Source: Fretibacterium fastidiosum | GTDB lineage: Bacteria; Synergistota; Synergistia; Synergistales; Aminobacteriaceae | NCBI RefSeq assembly: GCF_964642095.1 | Contig: NZ_OZ209244.1 | Coordinates: 1,736,001-1,800,000, forward strand | Length of the DNA stretch: 64,000 bases | Direction: 5' to 3' | Shown here: piece by piece, positions 60,142 through 64,000 of the stretch | Layout: the number at the start of each line of letters is the position of its first letter | Numbering within the stretch: the first letter of the stretch is position 1 | Made by a program: the position numbers and the translations under genes | Notes under the pieces: model-generated | The model's input: only the letters and a program-made list of their open reading frames with translations | Database searches by the model: none | What the model was told of the DNA's origin: nothing

Positions 60142-60178
60142 AATCCTGGGGTTGCGGGTTCGAATCCCGCTCCGGTCG
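60142..60178 (+). pseudogene. 3' half of a tRNA-Phe-like gene
   Basis: The bases read as AA, then TCCTG (anticodon 3' stem), GGGTT (variable), GCGGG-TTCGAAT-CCCGC (T arm), and TCCGGTC (acceptor), i.e. a tRNA from position 37 to 72. No 5' half precedes it. Joined to the 5' part at 60182-60216 it would give a full tRNA with loop CTGAAAA and anticodon GAA (Phe). Confidence 0.7.
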
Positions 60179-60181
60179 GGA

Positions 60182-60244
60182 GGCCGGATAGCTCAAAGGC
60201 AGAGCGCAGGGCTGAAGTTGCGGGTTCGAATCCCGCTCCGGCCG
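60182..60244 (+). pseudogene. tRNA-like gene lacking the 3' anticodon stem
   Basis: GGCCGGA/TCCGGCC make a perfect acceptor stem, the D arm is GCTC-AAAGGCA-GAGC, and the T arm is GCGGG-TTCGAAT-CCCGC. Between G26 and the T stem only 13 bases remain (CAGGGCTGAAGTT) where about 22 are needed, so the 3' side of the anticodon arm and most of the variable loop are missing. It cannot be a functional tRNA. Confidence 0.75.
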
Positions 60245-60247
60245 GGA

Positions 60248-60270
60248 GGCCGGGTAGCTCAATGGTAGAG
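60248..60270 (+). pseudogene. 5' fragment of a third tRNA-like copy
   Basis: GGCCGGG-TA-GCTC-AATGGTA-GAG is the acceptor 5' strand and D arm of a tRNA; the sequence then runs into unrelated DNA (TTGCGTAGAAACAAAACG). Confidence 0.65.
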
Positions 60271-60540
60271 TTGCGTAGAAACAAAACGACGAAGTCGGAA
60301 CGATGGGATATGGCGCTTTGCCGGTTCGGTCGCAGTTTGGGCCGGACGCCCCTGAAACCGTCTCGAGGCGTCCGAGGCCCCGTCCCGGACCTGCTGTGGC
60401 CCAGGCCTCCCCGGTGGGGACGGCTCCGGCCCGGCGCGTCCCGGACGGAACGGAGCCCCACGGGGACAGAGGGGCGACGCCGTATTCCATCAATATTCAA
60501 GGACGCTGATTGACGAAAGGCGCGTCCCGGAATGAATTTT
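60271..60540. other. Structured non-coding stretch downstream of the tRNA debris
   Basis: No believable ORF is present. The stretch is very GC-rich and rich in dyads, for example GGACGCC (60344-60350) with GGCGTCC (60367-60373), and repeats of GTCCCGGAC. It could hold a small RNA or a remnant of an inserted element. Together with the tRNA debris it fills the 573-base gap 59980-60552. Confidence 0.4.
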
Positions 60541-60552
60541 AAGGAGGAAAAA

Positions 60553-61659
60553 ATGAAGATCACAGTCGGCGAGAACGAGCGCGCGTTTCTCTTTCGCAAC
60601 GGTCGCTTCGTGAGGATGCTGGGAACGGGCAAGCACCGACTGTTTCGCTTTCTGGGAGAGGAAGTCCGTCGGCTGGACGTGAACGACGAGCCCCTGAACG
60701 CCGACATCCCGCTGCCGGTCTACCTTCGTGACGAGAACTTCGCGCGGGAGGTAGAGACGGTGCGGGTCTCCGACGGGCACGTGGCCCTGCACTACGTGGA
60801 CGGACGCTTTGCGGGCGTGCTGGAGCCGGGGGAGCACACCTACTGGAAGGTGTTCAGGAGCCACGACTTCAAGCTGGTGGATACGGAGGACGATACCGCT
60901 ACCCTGCCTCCGCTGGTCCAGGAGGCCATCCCGAACTCGCTCTGTGAGCGGGTGGAGGTCGATGCCCACGAGGTCGCCCTGCTGTACGTGGACGGACGCT
61001 TTGAGCGCCTGCTGGAGCCGGGACGGTACTTCTTCTGGAGAAACGGCAGGAACATCGACTGGACGCCCTGCGACCTGCGCATCCGCCAGGTGGACGTCGC
61101 GGGCCAGGAGATTCTGACCCTGGACAAGGTGGCCCTTCGTCTCAACTTCGTCTGCACGTACCGAGTCCTGGACCCGGTGCGCCTGTATCGGGAACAGGAG
61201 GACCCGGAGCGCCAGCTCTACGCGGCCCTTCAGTTGGCCCTGCGCGAGGTGGTGGGACACCTGCGGTTCGACGAGCTCCTGGAGCGCAGGAACGACCTGG
61301 GCTCCCTGGTCCTGGAGGCCCTGCCCCATGACGGAATCGTGGAGTTCGTCTCCGCGGGGCTTCGGGACATCGTCCTGCCAGGCGAGATCCGGGAGATCAT
61401 GAACACGGTGTTGGTCGCAGAGAAGAAGGCCCAGGCCAGCGTCATCACCCGACGCGAGGAGGTGGCCTCCACCCGCAGCCTGTTGAACACCGCAAAGCTC
61501 ATGGAGGAGAACGCCACACTCTTCAAGCTGAAGGAGCTGGAGTACCTGGAACGCATCTGTGAGAAGGTAGGATCCATCTCGCTGGACAACGCCTCCGGGA
61601 TCCTGGAGCAGTTGCGGACCATGACCGCCCTCAGCGGGACGAAGTCCGACGAAAGGTAA
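60553..61659 (+). CDS. SPFH/band-7 (slipin-like) protein with triplicated N-terminal module
   Basis: This 368-residue protein has an SPFH domain of about residues 180-310 (VDVAGQEILTLDKVALRLNFVCTYRVLDP, then LREVVGHLRFDELLERR and GIREIMNTVLVAEKKAQASVITRREE-like end) and a C-terminal coiled coil (residues 300-350). There is no membrane segment. The N-terminal 180 residues contain three similar modules with the cores NGRFVRMLGTGKH (16), DGRFAGVLEPGEH (83) and DGRFERLLEPGRY (148). ATG 60553 lies behind AAGGAGGAAAAA. SPFH proteins form membrane or ring scaffolds; this one's partner is unknown. Confidence 0.82.
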   Translation: MKITVGENERAFLFRNGRFVRMLGTGKHRLFRFLGEEVRRLDVNDEPLNADIPLPVYLRDENFAREVETVRVSDGHVALHYVDGRFAGVLEPGEHTYWKVFRSHDFKLVDTEDDTATLPPLVQEAIPNSLCERVEVDAHEVALLYVDGRFERLLEPGRYFFWRNGRNIDWTPCDLRIRQVDVAGQEILTLDKVALRLNFVCTYRVLDPVRLYREQEDPERQLYAALQLALREVVGHLRFDELLERRNDLGSLVLEALPHDGIVEFVSAGLRDIVLPGEIREIMNTVLVAEKKAQASVITRREEVASTRSLLNTAKLMEENATLFKLKELEYLERICEKVGSISLDNASGILEQLRTMTALSGTKSDER

Positions 61660-61717
61660 CTGGATTTTTAAGGTAACGCCAGGGATGGAGAGGGTGCCTC
61701 TCTCGTGGTATCTCTCC

Positions 61718-64000
61718 CTACAACCCGCGAGCGATGGCTTTGAATGCTTCTATATTACACGTGCCCGGCCAGCCCGGTTGTCTTTGCTGAAACACCATGT
61801 AGTAGCGGAAGTCTTTCCCTGCCGCGCTGGCCCATTTGTCCCCGGTCCAGGCTTTTTCCCGTGAGTCCGCGTTCTCCAAGTGGTCGCCCTTCGCCTCGAT
61901 CATCAAGACTTTGCCACTTTTGGTCATTGCGATGAAGTCCGGGTAGGCGTGCAGGGGCCCGTTGATCTGAAACTCCCGCTTGGCGATGTTCCGGTGCCAC
62001 CACAACAGGTTATCCATACCGGAAAGCTCCATCACCATGTCCCGCTCGTAGCCGTTCATGTCCTCCTCGGCGGTGTAGAGGGACTTTGCGATCGCCGCGG
62101 TGTGACGGACCGGAGAGATGACCTCCCGCAGACGAAAGGAGGGACGGCAGATGATCTTTCCCTGATTCAGCAGAAGCTCAAAACGCTTCCTTCGGTGTTC
62201 CGTCAGCAGCGCGTTGATCTTTTCCTGAATCTTCCTGAAGTACGGGAAGGGCGATTGCTCCATGTCCCCAAGCTGATCTGAGTCCATGTTCTCCACGACG
62301 CGCTCGACGTACTTTCTCAGGTCAACGTCGCTGATGCAGTTGATCTTTGACGAAAGCTGCTCGAAGATCGTCTGCCGACACACGGCTATCCTCACGGTGG
62401 AGGGCTGGGAGCTGAACCACTTTTTGAACTGGAGGCTATCCGCTTCGGAGAGCTTCCAGGCCCTGGGAGCCTCGCCCTTCGCCCCCACGTCCACGCCGCC
62501 GATCTGGGTGTTCATCGTGCTGAAGTCGATCATCGTGTCTTTGTTCCGCAACGTGAAGTCCACCGTCAGGTCCTCCGGCTCCACGATCTCATAGTTGGCG
62601 TAGTCCCCCTCGTCCAGGGAGAGCAGGAGCATCTCCTTCTGTATCATGAACTGCGGAAGGATCAGTTTCTGCGCCGTCTCCCGATACTCCTCCCGCATCG
62701 CAAAATACTCCATCTTCTCCCGCACCTCCACCGGAACGCGCGACAGGCCGCCGCCGTTTTTGCCGTCCCCGCCTTCCTCCTTCTCCATCTCCGCCTCGTA
62801 TTTCGCGTTTTGCTCCAGCGCGCGGGCTAAGAGGTCATGACCGGGAATTTCGTCGGATATTTCAGGTTCCGACGAGCGATCCTCGTCCGGTTTCATCGCC
62901 TCCGCCACCCTGGTTTTCAGCGCGACGACGTCCACGTCCTGGTCCTCATTTGCCTCTGGAGTCTCATGGGCGCCCGATGGGTTCATTGAATCCGCTTCGG
63001 GGGAGATGTGGAGCTGCAGGGCGGAAGGTTGCGTGTCCGCCTCGGCGGCGGGCGCAGAGTCCTCCGCGCGGTAGTCCCGACTGCTGAAGCCTGCGTTGTT
63101 CAACCCTGCCACCACGCGCTCCAGCGTGTCGTAGAAGTCGGCCGACGACGTGATGACGTAGGAGAGGTTCAACACCTCGCTCTTGTTTTTTCGCGCGTGC
63201 GGAAGGCGCAGGACGCGCCCCAGTATCTGCTCCACGTCGACCGGCGAAGATCGGTTTGCCACCGTGGCCAGCACGTAGGCAAAGGGGCAGTCCCAGCCCT
63301 CCTTCAGCGCGTTGACCGTGATGATAAAGCGCACCGGGCAGTCCTGCGAGAGCAGGTCCACGCCCCGCAGCTCGTCCCGGTCGGCGGTCTTTATGGCGAT
63401 CTGCGCCTCCGGGATGCCCGCATCCACCAGCGTGTCCCTGATCTTCTGGTATGTCGCGTTGTCCGTGCTGTTCTTCGGCTGGGCCTGAAACAGGGCGATG
63501 GGGCGGATGTACGCCCCGGACTTCTCCGAGGCGGCGGCCCGCTCCAGCTTCTCCCGGATGCTGATGGCGTCTGCGTACACGTCGCCCTGGGTTCGGCGGT
63601 TATAGACGATGACCGGTAGCTTCACCATGTGCTCTCGCTTCAGCTGCACGGCGTCCACGAAGGAGATCACGTTGCTCCTTTCCTTCGGTGTGGCCGTCAG
63701 CTCCAGCACGAAGCAGGGGTTGAAGTTCGCCAGCATCTCCCGGCTCAACTCGCTTTGGGCGTGGTGGCTCTCGTCCACGATCACCATTGGATTCATGCGG
63801 CGGATGACCTGTATCAGCGCCGTGTCGTCGGCCTCCGCCGATGCGCCGCCGCTTTCGGCCTCCTGCTCCCTGTAAAATCTGGCGAAGGGAGCCAGGTTCC
63901 CGTTCTCCTGATAGGCCTTTCGGCCCTCCTTATTCTTTGTCCGGAAGGAATCATAGGACAGCACGAAGACGGAGAGCTGCTCCGTCACGGCCACGGGGTT
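61718..64000 (-). CDS. Type III restriction-type helicase/nuclease (Res-like), C-terminal part
   Basis: At least 758 residues are visible; the frame runs off the right edge, so the N-terminus with Walker A is missing from the window. Motifs are VIVDESHHAQ (DEAD/H box, motif II), ELTATPKE (motif III), and NALKEGWDCPFAYVLATVANR-SSPVDVEQILGRVLRLP (motifs V and VI). The C-terminus has a PD-(D/E)XK nuclease-like core, YPDFIAMTKSGKVLMIEAKGD. This is typical of Res subunits of type III restriction enzymes and related DEAD/DEAH nucleases. No Mod methylase is in the window; it would lie to the right if present. It converges with the SPFH gene. Confidence 0.88.
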   Translation of the reverse strand, partial: NPVAVTEQLSVFVLSYDSFRTKNKEGRKAYQENGNLAPFARFYREQEAESGGASAEADDTALIQVIRRMNPMVIVDESHHAQSELSREMLANFNPCFVLELTATPKERSNVISFVDAVQLKREHMVKLPVIVYNRRTQGDVYADAISIREKLERAAASEKSGAYIRPIALFQAQPKNSTDNATYQKIRDTLVDAGIPEAQIAIKTADRDELRGVDLLSQDCPVRFIITVNALKEGWDCPFAYVLATVANRSSPVDVEQILGRVLRLPHARKNKSEVLNLSYVITSSADFYDTLERVVAGLNNAGFSSRDYRAEDSAPAAEADTQPSALQLHISPEADSMNPSGAHETPEANEDQDVDVVALKTRVAEAMKPDEDRSSEPEISDEIPGHDLLARALEQNAKYEAEMEKEEGGDGKNGGGLSRVPVEVREKMEYFAMREEYRETAQKLILPQFMIQKEMLLLSLDEGDYANYEIVEPEDLTVDFTLRNKDTMIDFSTMNTQIGGVDVGAKGEAPRAWKLSEADSLQFKKWFSSQPSTVRIAVCRQTIFEQLSSKINCISDVDLRKYVERVVENMDSDQLGDMEQSPFPYFRKIQEKINALLTEHRRKRFELLLNQGKIICRPSFRLREVISPVRHTAAIAKSLYTAEEDMNGYERDMVMELSGMDNLLWWHRNIAKREFQINGPLHAYPDFIAMTKSGKVLMIEAKGDHLENADSREKAWTGDKWASAAGKDFRYYMVFQQRQPGWPGTCNIEAFKAIARGL

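Larger units (their letters stand above)
60151..60270 (+). repeat. 66-base tandem repeat of tRNA-like sequence
   Basis: The unit starting GTTGCGGGTTCGAATCCCGC recurs with a period of 66 bases at 60151 and 60217. Each unit contains T arm, acceptor 3' strand, GGGA linker, acceptor 5' strand and D arm of the next tRNA-like copy; the copies differ at a few bases. Confidence 0.85.

Noticed and set aside
60142..60270. Functional permuted or tandem tRNA genes
   Set aside because: No complete tRNA can be read linearly, and the middle copy lacks the 3' anticodon stem. A processed permuted gene remains possible and is listed as a finding, but not as a tRNA feature.
59973..60707. Minus-strand open frame of 244 codons with GAGFEPAT-like repeats
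   Set aside because: The repeats are the translated TTCGAATCC T-arm sequences of tRNA-like copies. Such chains are a known false-protein pattern, and the frame lies over tRNA debris and structured DNA.
61660..61717. Terminator between the SPFH and Res genes
   Set aside because: GAGAGG-GTG-CCTCTC can pair, but no T-run follows on either strand, and the stem is short.

Overview
The window looks like chromosomal DNA of a GC-rich, flagellated, didermic, peptide-using anaerobe. The best guess is a member of the Synergistota, close to the oral or gut Fretibacterium/Synergistes group. This placement is inferred from gene content and order; no database search was run. Outer-membrane traits (lipid A aminoarabinose genes, flagellar L-ring and P-ring genes) sit beside Firmicute-like gene orders (secY-adk-map-KOW protein-infA-rpmJ-rpsM-rpsK-rpoA-rplQ with no rpsD, and mreB-flgF-flgG). 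A complete dipeptide ABC transporter with an M20 peptidase points to amino-acid or peptide fermentation.

Layout. 1-3.9 kb: end of an arn-type lipid A modification operon (arnT 3' end, arnC, formyltransferase-only arnA, arnD). 4-12.6 kb: dipeptide transporter dppBCDF, an M20 peptidase and two tandem, closely similar solute-binding proteins, closed by a strong terminator. 12.7-18.1 kb (minus strand): typA, then an oxidative-stress operon perR-ahpC-thioredoxin reductase/glutaredoxin-like fusion-dps, with a consensus-like promoter overlapped by a Fur/PerR-type dyad. 18.5-21.8 kb: a DedA membrane protein, an orphan sensor kinase overlapping it tail to tail, and rlmN. 21.9-41.4 kb: the fused str-S10-spc-alpha ribosomal superoperon, starting at a TTGACA/TATGAT promoter with an L7Ae-like protein and ending with rplQ. 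41.4-44.8 kb: energy-coupling-factor ATPase (both ATPases in one polypeptide), ecfT and truA. 45-51.5 kb: mreB, then flgF, flgG, flgA, flgH, flgI, a rod-binding flgJ and a YkgJ-type cysteine-cluster protein. 51.6-57.5 kb: glycerol uptake and oxidation (glpF, glpK, glpA-like, a second FAD protein, a DUF1667 protein), interrupted by a short element with terminal inverted repeats. 57.6-64 kb: an accessory-looking end with a large double-WYL regulator, tRNA-like debris, an SPFH protein with an internal triplication and the C-terminal part of a type III restriction-type helicase/nuclease.

Most of the window is housekeeping. The least explained part is 56.9-64 kb: the small inverted-repeat element, the broken tRNA-Phe-like pieces in which the 3' half precedes the 5' half, a structured non-coding stretch, and the WYL/SPFH/Res trio, which has the look of a defence or integration hotspot. 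Smaller oddities are a strong intrinsic terminator lying inside the first codons of flgA, a second inverted-repeat element overlapping the mreB stop codon, a FlgH without a lipobox, and a thioredoxin reductase whose glutaredoxin-like domain is at the C-terminus rather than at the N-terminus as in AhpF.
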